NCBI GenBank assembly: GCA_038213835.1 | Contig: JBBQSN010000005.1 | Coordinates: 1 to 36,585 of the forward strand | Length of the DNA stretch: 36,585 bases | Source: JBBQSN01 sp038213835 | GTDB taxonomy: Bacteria > Actinomycetota > Actinomycetes > Actinomycetales > CAWJMD01 | Reading direction: 5' to 3' | In this document: piece after piece, positions 14,629 through 22,870 of the stretch | Layout: each line of letters begins with the position of its first letter | Numbering within the stretch: position 1 is the stretch's first letter | The notes under the pieces: model-generated | Database searches by the model: none | The model's input: only the letters and a program-made list of their open reading frames with translations | What the model was told of the DNA's origin: nothing | Made by a program: the position numbers and the translations under genes

Positions 14629-15876
14629 ATGCGACCCCTTCCGTCCCACCGCGCACGCGGTGCAGCCGTCCTCGGCGCCGTCGTCGTGCTCGCAGCGTGC
14701 TCGGCGCCCTCCGTGCGGACGTCCGGGTCGCCGGCACCGGACCCGCGGGACTGGGCCGCGGTCCAGGCGGAGGCACGAGGTCGGCAGGTCGACCTGTGGA
14801 TGTACGGCGGCGACGCTCGCGGCAACTCCTACGTCGACGACGTGCTGGCCCCCGCGGCGGCCGAGCTGGGCGTGCGACTGCGCCGCGTCCCGGTCGCCGA
14901 CACCCAGGACGCCCTCAACCGGGTCCTGACCGAGATCCAGGCCGGCCGTGACGACGGTGCGGTCGACCTGGTCTGGGTCAACGGCGAGAACTTCCGGAGC
15001 GGGCAGCAGGCCGGCGCGTGGCTGTGCGGATGGTCCGACCGGCTGCCGTCGACGCGGTACCTCGACCCCGACGACACGTTGCTCACCGAGGACTTCGGGA
15101 CCCCCGTGGAGGGCTGCGAGTCGCCCTGGCACCAAGCCCAGTTCGTCATCGCCTACGACTCCGACGACGTCGCGGACCCGCCGGGTTCGGTCTCCGAGCT
15201 GCTCGACTGGGCCGAGGCCAACCCGGGTCGCCTGACCTACCCGGCGCCGCCCGACTTCACCGGCTCGGCGTTCCTGCGGCAGGCGCTGTACGACCTCGGC
15301 GGTGGGGTCGCCTCGGTGCCCTCGGCGTACCCGGGGTCGCGGTCCGCCGACATCACCGAGCCGCTGTGGGACCGGCTGTCCCAGGTCGCACCCTCGCTGT
15401 GGCGCGGCGGCGAGACCTACCCGAGGGACCTGGCCCAGCTCGAGGACCTGTACCGCGAGGACCAGGTGTCCTTCACGATGACGTACGGTCCCTCCACCCT
15501 GGAGCAGCTGGTCCGGGACGGCACCTTCCCGGCCGGGACCCGGGTGCTGCCGATGGAGGGGGGCACCCTGGGCAACGCCAGCTTCCTCGCGATCCCCGCC
15601 AACGCCTCCGACGCCGCGGCGGCGATGGTGGTCGCCGACCTGGCGTTGTCACCCGAGCAGCAGCTGGCCAAGGCCGATCCTGCCGTCTGGGGGCAGTACA
15701 CGGTCCTGGACACCCAGCTGCTGCCGCCGGACGTCGCGGCCGGGTTCGCGGCCCTGCCCTCCTCGGACGTCGTGCCACCGTTCGCCCGGCTCTCCGAGGG
15801 CGCGCTGCCCGAGCTGTCCGCGGAGTGGGTCGCGCCGCTCGAGGAGGGGTGGCGGGAGCGGGTGCTCGGCCGGTGA
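14629..15876 (+). CDS. ABC importer substrate-binding lipoprotein (YnjB-like)
   Basis: This 415-residue exported lipoprotein has a hydrophobic signal segment ending in a lipobox, VVLAACSAPS, with the lipidated Cys at residue 24. The mature part fits a cluster D/F type solute-binding protein: WMYGGDARGNSYVDDVLAPA, VDLVWVNGENFRSGQQAGAW, CESPWHQAQFVIAYDSDDVA, FTMTYGPSTLEQLV and GGTLGNASFLAIPANASDAA. This combination is characteristic of E. coli YnjB and relatives. It starts the importer operon; the downstream permease start overlaps its stop (GTGA). The substrate is unknown in the family and no residue here decides it. Confidence 0.88.
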   Translation: MRPLPSHRARGAAVLGAVVVLAACSAPSVRTSGSPAPDPRDWAAVQAEARGRQVDLWMYGGDARGNSYVDDVLAPAAAELGVRLRRVPVADTQDALNRVLTEIQAGRDDGAVDLVWVNGENFRSGQQAGAWLCGWSDRLPSTRYLDPDDTLLTEDFGTPVEGCESPWHQAQFVIAYDSDDVADPPGSVSELLDWAEANPGRLTYPAPPDFTGSAFLRQALYDLGGGVASVPSAYPGSRSADITEPLWDRLSQVAPSLWRGGETYPRDLAQLEDLYREDQVSFTMTYGPSTLEQLVRDGTFPAGTRVLPMEGGTLGNASFLAIPANASDAAAAMVVADLALSPEQQLAKADPAVWGQYTVLDTQLLPPDVAAGFAALPSSDVVPPFARLSEGALPELSAEWVAPLEEGWRERVLGR

Positions 15877-16724
15877 CGCCCCGCCTGCAGGTGGGACGAG
15901 CCCTCCTGGTCGCCCCCGCCCTGCTCCCCGTCGTCGTGGTGGTCGGGACCGGCCTGACGGCCACCGCGCTGCAGAGCACCGGCCTGATGCCCCTGGTCGG
16001 GCGAGCAGCACCCACCCTGGACGCCTTCCGCGGGGCTGCGGCCGACCAGGACCTGGTGCGCTCCGCCGTGCTGTCCCTCGCCCTCGCGGGCGTCAGCACC
16101 GTGCTGGCCGTCGTCGTCGGGTTCCTGCTGGCGGTCGTCGTCCTGGACGGCAGGACGGGAGGCCGGCTGGTGCGGGCGGCTGCCGTCGCGACCATCCCGG
16201 TGCCGCACGTGGTGGGGGCCGCCTCGATCGGCCTCCTGCTCAGCGACTCCGGGTTGGTGGCCCGCCTGACCGGGACCGGCGCGGGCGGCATGCCACAGCT
16301 GGTCGCCGGCCCGTGGTGGGTGGCCACGGTCGCCGAGTACGCCTGGAAGGAATCGGCCTTCGTGGCCGTGGTGGTGCTCGCCTCGCTGGCGCGCCAGCAC
16401 GGCGAGCTGGCCGAGGTGGCCACCAACCTCGGTGCCCGCCCGTTCCACCGGCTGCGCCGGGTCACGCTGCCGCTGGCCGCCCCCTCGCTGGTGGCTGCAG
16501 GTGGCATCGCCTTCGCGTACGCGCTCGGGTCCTACGAGGTGCCGTGGCTGCTCGGCCGGACCGCGCCGGAGCCCCTGCCCGTCCTGGCCTACCGCCTCCT
16601 CACCGACCTCGACCTGACCACGCGTCCCCAGGCGGCCGCCGTGGGCATGGTGACGATCGCGGTCGCCGTCGTCGTCCTCGCCGGCACCGCGGCGCTGCTG
16701 CGGACCACCCCGCGGTCCTCGTGA
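15873..16724 (+). CDS. ABC importer permease, first subunit (YnjC-like half)
   Basis: This 283-residue inner-membrane protein carries about six helices (VAPALLPVVVVVGTGLTATA; VLSLALAGVSTVLAVVVGFL; and others). Its cytoplasmic EAA loop reads EVATNLGARPFHRLRRVTLP, which docks to the ATPase. The GTG at 15873 overlaps the preceding stop, and its own stop overlaps the next GTG (GTGA). In E. coli one gene, ynjC, encodes both permease halves in a single polypeptide; here they are two genes. Confidence 0.88.
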   Translation: MTPRLQVGRALLVAPALLPVVVVVGTGLTATALQSTGLMPLVGRAAPTLDAFRGAAADQDLVRSAVLSLALAGVSTVLAVVVGFLLAVVVLDGRTGGRLVRAAAVATIPVPHVVGAASIGLLLSDSGLVARLTGTGAGGMPQLVAGPWWVATVAEYAWKESAFVAVVVLASLARQHGELAEVATNLGARPFHRLRRVTLPLAAPSLVAAGGIAFAYALGSYEVPWLLGRTAPEPLPVLAYRLLTDLDLTTRPQAAAVGMVTIAVAVVVLAGTAALLRTTPRSS

Positions 16725-17527
16725 GCGGCCACCGAGCGGCAGCGTCGCGGGCCCGTGGGCCGGTCGGGGCGACCGGCAGCGCACTGGCCCTGGTCTGGCT
16801 CCTGGCACCGGTCGTGCCCCTCCTGCTGTGGGCGGCGGCCGACCGGTGGCAGTTCCCCTCCCTCCTGCCGCAGGACTGGGGACTCACCGGGTGGCGCGCG
16901 TCGATCGACCAGGGGGTCCTGGCGGCGGGGGCCCGCTCGACGGGCCTGGGCGTGGCGGTGGCGGCGGTGGCCACCCCGGCAGGCGCGCTGGCCGGGTGGG
17001 CGCTGGCCCGCACCGGGCTGCGGGAGAACCGCGCCGTCTCGCTCGCGCTGCTGGCACCGATCGCGTTGCCGCCGTTCGCGGTGGTCACCGGGCTCAGCAC
17101 CGTCGTCCTGCGGACCGGGATCCCGCCGGCCGTCTCGGTGCTCCTGGTGCTGACCGCGGCAGCGCTGCCGTACACGACGTACGTCATGCGCTCGGCCTAC
17201 GTGGGATACGACGCGGGGTACGAGGACGCCGCCCTCAGCCTGGGGGCGTCGAGGCGGGACGTGCTGACGCGCGTGCACCTGCCGCTGGTGGCACCGGCCC
17301 TGACGGCGGCGGCGTTCCTGGCCTTCCTGGTGGCGTGGAGCGACTACGTCGTCACCCTCCTGCTGGGCGCGGGGTCCCTGGTCTCGCTCCCGCTGCTGGT
17401 GGGCGCCCTCGCGTCCGCCTCCGGCAACGACAGCACCGTCGCCGCCGCCTCGGTGGCTGCTGTCGTCCCCCCGGTCGTGCTGCTCGTCGTGTCCGGGGCG
17501 ATCGCCCGGCGGACGGGACGACGATGA
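16721..17527 (+). CDS. ABC importer permease, second subunit (YnjC-like half)
   Basis: This 268-residue permease starts at a GTG overlapping the previous stop. Helices include ALALVWLLAPVVPLLLWAAA, LGVAVAAVATPAGALAGWAL, LALLAPIALPPFAVVTGLST and FLAFLVAWSDYVVTLLLGAG. The EAA motif is EDAALSLGASRRDVLTRVHL. The stop overlaps the ATPase start (ATGA). It forms the heterodimeric channel together with the previous permease. Confidence 0.88.
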   Translation: MSGHRAAASRARGPVGATGSALALVWLLAPVVPLLLWAAADRWQFPSLLPQDWGLTGWRASIDQGVLAAGARSTGLGVAVAAVATPAGALAGWALARTGLRENRAVSLALLAPIALPPFAVVTGLSTVVLRTGIPPAVSVLLVLTAAALPYTTYVMRSAYVGYDAGYEDAALSLGASRRDVLTRVHLPLVAPALTAAAFLAFLVAWSDYVVTLLLGAGSLVSLPLLVGALASASGNDSTVAAASVAAVVPPVVLLVVSGAIARRTGRR

Positions 17528-18615
17528 CCCCGGGTCTGGAGCTGAGCGGTGTCGCCCACTCCTACCCCGGGCCGGGTCCGGTCCTGCAGGACCTGGACCT
17601 CGCCGTGCCGGTCGGTGGCTGCGTCGCGCTGCTCGGCCCGTCCGGTTCGGGCAAGAGCACGGTGCTGCGCCTGGTCGCCGGCCTCGAGGCCCCGGTGGGC
17701 GGGCGGATCCTGATCGCCGGGCGGGACGTCGCACGAGTGCCCCCGCAACGGCGTCGTGCGGCCCTGGTGTTCCAGCAGCCCCGCCTGTTCCCGCACCTTG
17801 ACGTCCTCGACAACGTCGCCTTCGCACCGACGGTGGCCGGCGTCCGCCGTCGGGCTGCTCGCGAGCTCGCTGGTCGCTATCTCGGGCTGGTCGGGACGGA
17901 GCACCTGGCGGGCCGCCGCCCCGGGACCCTCTCGGGCGGGCAGCAGCAGCGGGTCGCACTGGCCCGGGCCCTGGCGTCCGAGCCGGACGTCCTGCTGCTG
18001 GACGAGCCGTTCAGCGCACTGGACCCGTCGCTACGGACCGAGATGCACGAGCTCCTCGTCCAGCTCAGGTCCGTCGTCGAGCCCACCATCCTGCTGGTCA
18101 CGCACGACCGGCACGAGGCGGCGGTCCTCGCCGACACGGTCGCCATCCTGCGCCAGGGGCGGATCGTCCAGCACGACCTGCCCGAGGTGCTGCACGCGCG
18201 CCCCGTGGACCTGGAGGCACATCGGTTCCTGGGTGGGCTGAACGCCGTCACCGGGCAGGTCGAGGCAGGCGTGCACGTGTCGTCACTGGGGCGGCTCGAG
18301 GTCGGGGCAGGCGTGCCCGAGGGGCCCGGGACGCTCGTGCTGCGTCAGGAGTCGTTGTCGCTGTGCGCCGCGGAGGCGAGCCCCACCGTCACCGGATCGG
18401 TGGTCGGAGTCCGGACGACCGGTGCTCGGGCGGAGGTACGGGTCGAGGTCGGGGGGGTCGTCCTCGTGGTGGAGACCGCCGACCGGCTGCGTCCGGGTGA
18501 CGTCACGGGGGTCGTGGTTCCTCGTGCCGCCCGGCACGTCGTCGCCTCAGGACGGCCTGCGCCTGAACAGGTCGAGCGGGGGGTGGCACGACAGCCAGCG
18601 GGAGAAGGCGTCTGA
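17524..18615 (+). CDS. ABC importer ATP-binding protein (YnjD-like)
   Basis: This 363-residue ATPase has all nucleotide-binding motifs: Walker A GPSGSGKST (residues 38-46), Q-loop LVFQQPRLFPHLDVLDNVAF, signature LSGGQQQRVALARAL, Walker B DVLLLDEPFSALD and H-loop ILLVTHDRHEAA. A C-terminal TOBE-like domain (after about residue 240) contains LGGLNAVTGQVEAG and VLRQESLSLC. The last 113 bases overlap the 3' end of the convergent radical SAM gene. It energises the importer encoded immediately upstream. Confidence 0.92.
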   Translation: MTPGLELSGVAHSYPGPGPVLQDLDLAVPVGGCVALLGPSGSGKSTVLRLVAGLEAPVGGRILIAGRDVARVPPQRRRAALVFQQPRLFPHLDVLDNVAFAPTVAGVRRRAARELAGRYLGLVGTEHLAGRRPGTLSGGQQQRVALARALASEPDVLLLDEPFSALDPSLRTEMHELLVQLRSVVEPTILLVTHDRHEAAVLADTVAILRQGRIVQHDLPEVLHARPVDLEAHRFLGGLNAVTGQVEAGVHVSSLGRLEVGAGVPEGPGTLVLRQESLSLCAAEASPTVTGSVVGVRTTGARAEVRVEVGGVVLVVETADRLRPGDVTGVVVPRAARHVVASGRPAPEQVERGVARQPAGEGV

Positions 18616-19981
18616 GGCGAGCGTTGGCTGCGGGGTCGAGCACGCTGTGCTGCACGCAGGCCGGCACCGTCCGGCCCAGCTCGGGGTGCGCCATGGCGTA
18701 GGCGCACGCACCCAGCCGCTCCTGCGCGGCTCGCACCGCCGGGTCGGGGCTGACCTCGCCCCGCTGCATCAGCTCCCAGGCCGGAGCGACCACCTCCGCG
18801 TCCATGAAGACGTGCATGACGAAGGTCATCGGACGCACACCGCCCTTCACCAGGGCCACGACACCACCGGACCGGAGCACCGCACGCCGCAGCCAGCCGG
18901 CGGCCACTGCCACCTGGGAGAGGTTCGCCAGGACGGCCCGGGCCAGGCGGACGGCCACCAGGGCGGGAGCGATCCCACCCAGCTGCAGCCCGCCCAGACG
19001 CGCGAGGTACACGTCACGGGCGCGCAGGTCTCGCGGGTCGTCGTCCACCAGCAGCGGGACGAACCGACCGCCGACCATCGCGCCGAACGAGGTCCGGTTG
19101 CAGCGAGGGTCGCCGAAGCTGATGGCCCTGTGCGGCAACCGGACGCCGACGCCCTTCTCGACCTCGGCCCAGACCTGGTCCGGTGTCACCGCACGCAGGT
19201 CCTCGCGCCAGCGACGCTCGTCACCGACGTAGGCCGCCGGCTGGAAGGAGTACATGCTGAACGAGGTCCGGGACAGGCACTCCCGGACGACCTCGGCCAC
19301 CTCGCCGACGTTCGCCGGCGTCACCGTCATGTTGTGCGCCAGGTAGGAGCGCACCCCGTGGACCCGGCGCAGCCGGTCGAACATCGCCGAGAACCGATCC
19401 CGGTACTCCTGCACCTCCGCCTCGGACCGAGGGCGGGGCAGGCCACGACGCCCGCGCATGAGCGAGTCGAAGTGGGCCGCGAACGACAGCCTCTCGAACC
19501 GCGGCCTGCCGGTCGCGTCCAGCGCCAGGCACCGCAGGTACTCCTCGTCGAAGTCGCCGTGCGTGAAGCTCATCGGCTCGCGACCGTGGTCACGCATCAC
19601 CTGCAGCGTCGCCGCATGCGTCTGCGGGTCGAGCAGGCTGACCTCGCCGCCGATCAGCTGCGCGTGCGCGCGAGGGCCTCGCACCGACCGCAGGAAGGCC
19701 ATCTGCGCCCGCACCTCGCTCAGGGTGTGCTCGGCGTCGACGCGCACCTTGTTCGCGTCGGCGGAGTGGTAGCAGGGCGTGCACGTCAGGGTGCAGCGCG
19801 GGAAGACCCCGTGCGTCCCCACGCAGCCGACCGCCTGCCGACCCAGCACCTGCGCGGGCGTCCTGGCCGATGCCGGCAGCTCGGACCACCTGCGCAGCAG
19901 CGCTTCCCGGCTCTCGGCCGGGACCGGATCACCCTGTCGCCACCATCGCGACAGCCGCCGCAGGGCCTGGCGTCCGCGCAT
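18503..19981 (-). CDS. Radical SAM protein of unknown function
   Basis: This 492-residue enzyme has the radical SAM cluster motif CxxxCxxC as CTLTCTPC (Cys 63, 67, 70), preceded by GTHGVFPR and followed by YHSADANKVRVDA. Further conserved blocks are AQLIGGEVSLLDPQTHAAT (the GGE segment), MSFTHGDFDEEYLRCLALDA, AHNMTVTPANVGEVAEVVRE, FGDPRCNRTSFGAMVGGRFV and the C-terminal ACVQHSVLDPAANARLRRLL. It has no obvious SPASM Cys pair. Its ATG overlaps the stop of the disulfide reductase (ATGA), so the two are translationally coupled. The tail overlaps the ABC ATPase gene on the other strand by 113 bases. Its substrate is unknown. Confidence 0.88.
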   Translation of the reverse strand: MRGRQALRRLSRWWRQGDPVPAESREALLRRWSELPASARTPAQVLGRQAVGCVGTHGVFPRCTLTCTPCYHSADANKVRVDAEHTLSEVRAQMAFLRSVRGPRAHAQLIGGEVSLLDPQTHAATLQVMRDHGREPMSFTHGDFDEEYLRCLALDATGRPRFERLSFAAHFDSLMRGRRGLPRPRSEAEVQEYRDRFSAMFDRLRRVHGVRSYLAHNMTVTPANVGEVAEVVRECLSRTSFSMYSFQPAAYVGDERRWREDLRAVTPDQVWAEVEKGVGVRLPHRAISFGDPRCNRTSFGAMVGGRFVPLLVDDDPRDLRARDVYLARLGGLQLGGIAPALVAVRLARAVLANLSQVAVAAGWLRRAVLRSGGVVALVKGGVRPMTFVMHVFMDAEVVAPAWELMQRGEVSPDPAVRAAQERLGACAYAMAHPELGRTVPACVQHSVLDPAANARLRRLLPLAVVPPPARPVQAQAVLRRRRAGRHEEPRPP

Positions 19982-21423
19982 CAGTCGCCCCCTCGCCGCA
20001 GGCCGAGCAGCACCCGGATCACCGCTCGGACGAGCGGGTGCTCCAGCCGTGCGCGGGAGTCCCGGATCGCCGCGTTCCACACCCCGTCGCCGTAGGTCGG
20101 GTACGGGTGCATGGTGGAGGTCAGGACCCCGGTCCCTGCCCCGCGCCGGATCGCCAGCGTCACCTCGGCGAGCGACTCCCCCGCTCGGGGGCCGACCAGC
20201 GTCGCTCCCACGATCCTGCGCCGCCGGTCCAGCACCAGCCTGGAGAACCCCTCCGTCCGACCGTCGACGACCGCTCGGTCGACGTCGGTGTGCCCGATCC
20301 GTACCGAACGGGTGCCGGAGCCGTTCCCGGCTCCGGGTCCCGTCGCACCGACAGCGGCCACCTCGGGGTCGGTGAAGGTGACCCGGGGCACCGCGGACAG
20401 GTCGACCTTGCGCCGCAGACCGAGCAACGCGTTCGTCGCCGCGATCGCCCCGTGCACCCCGGCGACGTGGGTGAAGGCCGGCAACGCAGTGACGTCGCCC
20501 GCCGCCCAGACCCTCGGGTTGGTCGTGCGCAGCTGCCGGTCCACCACGACCGTGCCCGGGTCGGCGACCTCGATGCCGGCGGCGTCGAGCCCCAGCCCGC
20601 CGGTCCGGGCCCGTCTGCCGACGGCCACCAGGACGGCGTCGACGTCGACCGTGCTGGTCTGCCCGGCCCCGTCGAGGTGCACCACCGTGGTCGGGCCGTC
20701 ACGGTCGTCCACGCGCAGCACCGACGTCCCGGTCAGGACCGTCACGCCGTCACGTCGGAGCGAGGCCCCGACCAGGGCGGAGGCCTCCGGGTCCTCCCGG
20801 GGCAGCAGCCGGTCCGCGGCCTCGACCACCGTCACCCGGGCGCCGAGGCGTGCGAGGGCCTGGCCGAGCTCGCACCCGATGCTGCCGCCTCCCATCACGA
20901 GCAGCCGGTCAGGGAGCTCGTCGAGGTCCCAGACGCTGTCGCTGGTCAGAGTTATGGCAGCCGTCCGCAGACCGGGAAGGTCCGGGACCGACGGGGACGC
21001 ACCCGTGCACAGCACGGCGCGCCGGAACGGCAGCGGGTCGCCGTCGACGAGGAGGGTGGACGCGTCAGCGAACGCGGCCCGGCCAGAGATGACCCGAACT
21101 CCCTTGCTGCTCAAGGTCTCCGGCGAGTCGACCGGGGCGATGGTGGCCACCGACGCGCGCACGCCGGCCATCACCCTCCCGAAGTCGACGTGGACCCCCT
21201 CGACGTCGATGCCCTTCTCGGACGCCCGCCGGGCCGAGGCCGCGGTGGCCGCGGCGGCGATCAGCGCCTTGCTGGGGACGCACCCGGTCCACAGGCAGTC
21301 ACCGCCGGTCCGGTCGCTCTCCACCAGGGCGACCCGGGCGCCCAGACCCGCCGCCGTCGTCGACGCCACGATGCCGGCCGTTCCGCCGCCGATCACCACC
21401 AGGTCCCAGGTGCGCGAGCCCAT
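19981..21423 (-). CDS. FAD-dependent pyridine nucleotide-disulfide oxidoreductase
   Basis: This 480-residue protein has the mercuric-reductase/dihydrolipoamide-dehydrogenase-like layout: FAD-binding VVIGGGTAGI (residues 9-18), redox-active CLWTGC (Cys 43 and 48), NAD(P) motif VMGGGSIGCELGQALARLG, the second FAD block VWAAGDVTALPAF, and the C-terminal dimer interface with STMHPYPTYGDGVWNAA, where His-Pro is conserved. There is no extra C-terminal vicinal Cys pair as in true MerA, so mercury reduction is unlikely. AGGAGG precedes the ATG. It follows the anti-sigma gene by 112 bases and is coupled to the radical SAM gene, suggesting thiol/disulfide chemistry for this cluster. Confidence 0.9.
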   Translation of the reverse strand: MGSRTWDLVVIGGGTAGIVASTTAAGLGARVALVESDRTGGDCLWTGCVPSKALIAAAATAASARRASEKGIDVEGVHVDFGRVMAGVRASVATIAPVDSPETLSSKGVRVISGRAAFADASTLLVDGDPLPFRRAVLCTGASPSVPDLPGLRTAAITLTSDSVWDLDELPDRLLVMGGGSIGCELGQALARLGARVTVVEAADRLLPREDPEASALVGASLRRDGVTVLTGTSVLRVDDRDGPTTVVHLDGAGQTSTVDVDAVLVAVGRRARTGGLGLDAAGIEVADPGTVVVDRQLRTTNPRVWAAGDVTALPAFTHVAGVHGAIAATNALLGLRRKVDLSAVPRVTFTDPEVAAVGATGPGAGNGSGTRSVRIGHTDVDRAVVDGRTEGFSRLVLDRRRRIVGATLVGPRAGESLAEVTLAIRRGAGTGVLTSTMHPYPTYGDGVWNAAIRDSRARLEHPLVRAVIRVLLGLRRGGD

Positions 21424-21516
21424 CGGTCCTCCTGGTGCCGGTTGCCGGGCGGTCGGTCGTCCGCCCGTCACTGCTGGACCACGTGGGCAGGCCCCGGGCC
21501 CGTGCCTGCGACCCCG

Positions 21517-21535
21517 TCGGCGACCGGGTCGCCGG
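21517..21535 (-). other. Hairpin next to anti-sigma stop codon
   Basis: CGGCGACC-G-GGTCGCCG (21518-21534) is an almost perfect stem directly after the anti-sigma stop. GGGCGG/CCGCCC (21447-21452 and 21461-21466) forms another before the reductase start. They may attenuate transcription between the sigma/anti-sigma pair and the reductase gene. Confidence 0.4.
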
Positions 21536-21832
21536 TCACGACGACCCGCCGCCCTGCGTCCCCTGCAGGTCGTGCGCGAACCGATGCAGCCTCGTCAGCA
21601 CGACCGGATCCATCTCGACAGGTGGTCCGGCGTCGTCGTGGCTCGCGATCGCGGCCTTGATGGCCGCGTAGGCGCTGGCCTCGAGGCCGCACCGACGACA
21701 CTCCTCCAGGTGGGCGGCCACCATCCGCGACGACCGGGTGTCGCTCTCCCCGTCCAGGTAGGCCTGCAGCTCTCGTGCCGCACGCAGGCAGCGGACCTGC
21801 ATGGCGATCATCTCTCGCACGCCCACCCTCAT
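21536..21832 (-). CDS. Zinc anti-sigma factor (ZAS, RsrA-like cysteine spacing)
   Basis: This 98-residue soluble protein has the ZAS motif HLEECRRC (His41, Cys45, Cys48) plus Cys15 in the N-terminal helix. The separations are 26, 4 and 3 residues, the same as in RsrA (C11, H37, C41, C44), where oxidation of cysteines releases the sigma factor. ELQAYLDGES is typical of this fold. No membrane helix is present, so it acts in the cytoplasm. Its ATG overlaps the sigma stop (ATGA). Identity of the partner sigma is clear from coupling; redox control is inference from spacing. Confidence 0.85.
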   Translation of the reverse strand: MRVGVREMIAMQVRCLRAARELQAYLDGESDTRSSRMVAAHLEECRRCGLEASAYAAIKAAIASHDDAGPPVEMDPVVLTRLHRFAHDLQGTQGGGSS

Positions 21833-22410
21833 CCCATCCTCCGTCGCGGCAGGACGCCGCTGTCGTCCAGGTCACCCCTGATCTTCTTGCGTGCCCGGTG
21901 CAGGCGGCTCATGACGGTGCCTCGGGGGACACCGAGCGCATCGGCGGCCTCCTGGTAGGTCATGCCGTCGATGTCGACCAGCGCGAGCACGGCCCGGTGC
22001 TTCTCCGGCAGGGCGGCCAGCGCATCGGCCACGACCGCTTGGAACTGCGTGCTGATCAGCACCTCGTCGCTGGACGGGGCGCTCGGCGCGAGGCGTTCCA
22101 CCATGGCGCCTACCCCGTCCCCGTCGGCGAGCAGGAAGGGTCGGCGACGCCGGTTCCGGTTGATGTGGGTGTGGCGCAGGATGGTCAGCAGCCACGCGCG
22201 TGGGTGCGCCCCGTCGAAGCGGTCGACCGCGCGGTAGGCCCGGATCAGGGTGTCCTGGACCAGGTCCTCGGCGTCGGCCGGCTGCCCCGTGAGGGAGAGC
22301 GCGACCCGGTACAGCACCGCGACCTCGGGCAGCACGTACCGCTCGAACGAGACGACCCGATCCTGCGAGCGGGCAGCCCCGTCCGTGCCGCTCGTGCGCC
22401 CGTCCGTCAC
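21829..22410 (-). CDS. ECF sigma factor, SigR-like
   Basis: This 193-residue ECF sigma factor has region 2 as FERYVLPEVAVLYRVALSLT and PADAEDLVQDTLIRAYRAVD, then the -10 helix AWLLTILRHTHINRNRRRRP. Region 4 is LPEKHRAVLALVDIDGMTYQ with the HTH YQEAADALGVPRGTVMSRLH and ARKKIRGDL. These features resemble SigR more than other ECF groups. I use the GTG at 22410; GTG codons at 22425/22422 are alternatives and the ribosome binding site is weak. It is coupled to the anti-sigma factor, and the reductase and radical SAM genes follow on the same strand. No GGAAT-N18-GTT promoter was found in front of them. Confidence 0.88.
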   Translation of the reverse strand: MTDGRTSGTDGAARSQDRVVSFERYVLPEVAVLYRVALSLTGQPADAEDLVQDTLIRAYRAVDRFDGAHPRAWLLTILRHTHINRNRRRRPFLLADGDGVGAMVERLAPSAPSSDEVLISTQFQAVVADALAALPEKHRAVLALVDIDGMTYQEAADALGVPRGTVMSRLHRARKKIRGDLDDSGVLPRRRMG

Positions 22411-22454
22411 GGGGCATTCCACCACGGCGTGGGCACCCCCGGGTCGACGGCTCG

Positions 22455-22706
22455 TCACCCGACCGGCGCCGTGAGCCTGTCGTCGCGGACACCGGTTCGG
22501 TCCACGCCGAGGGCGTGGTCCAGCGACAGCGGACCCGGTCCGAGCAGGAGCAGCGCGACCAGGCCCGCCAGCAGCGCGAAGCCGTCCGGCCCGCCGGGCA
22601 GCTTCTGCCACCCGTGCAGGGTGAACCCCACCCCCACCCGGGCGCGCAGGGCCGGTGGCGCCGGCCGATCGAGACCGTGCAGGAACGCAAGACCCAGCGC
22701 GTGCAC
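22455..22706 (-). pseudogene. DoxX-family gene with internal deletion
   Basis: The frame from 22706 reads an N-terminal DoxX helix with RVGVGFTLHGWQKL (the family's GWQKL motif) and then jumps directly to the family's C-terminal part, DGFALLAGLVALLLLGPGPL and SLDHALGVD. About 70 central residues, covering the second and third helices, are missing, so this is probably a pseudogene. It lies just upstream of the sigma-factor gene on the same strand and may once have belonged to that operon. Membrane/redox DoxX proteins often accompany thiol-stress genes. Confidence 0.65.
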
Positions 22707-22870
22707 GGTGCGGCCCCTTCGTCGACCTGGTGGACGGACGCCCCCGGAACCCGACCCGGTCCCCCGGCGATTCCACCCGGACCCTTCGACCTCGGCGCGG
22801 CGCTGGCATGCTCTTCCCAGGCGCCTCGGAGTCCGCGGCCCCAGCTGCTTGTCGGACGAGGAGTCCCGCC

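Noticed and set aside
12595..15135. Minus-strand frame of 846 codons
   Set aside because: It crosses several real genes in different frames; it is not one gene.
19981..21423. Mercury-resistance (MerA) gene
   Set aside because: The C-terminal vicinal Cys pair and the N-terminal metal-binding domain of MerA are missing, and no merR/merT/merP genes are present.
20111..21958. Plus-strand frame of 615 codons opposite the disulfide reductase and sigma factor
   Set aside because: Serine/arginine-rich antisense product; the FAD and NAD motifs are on the minus strand.
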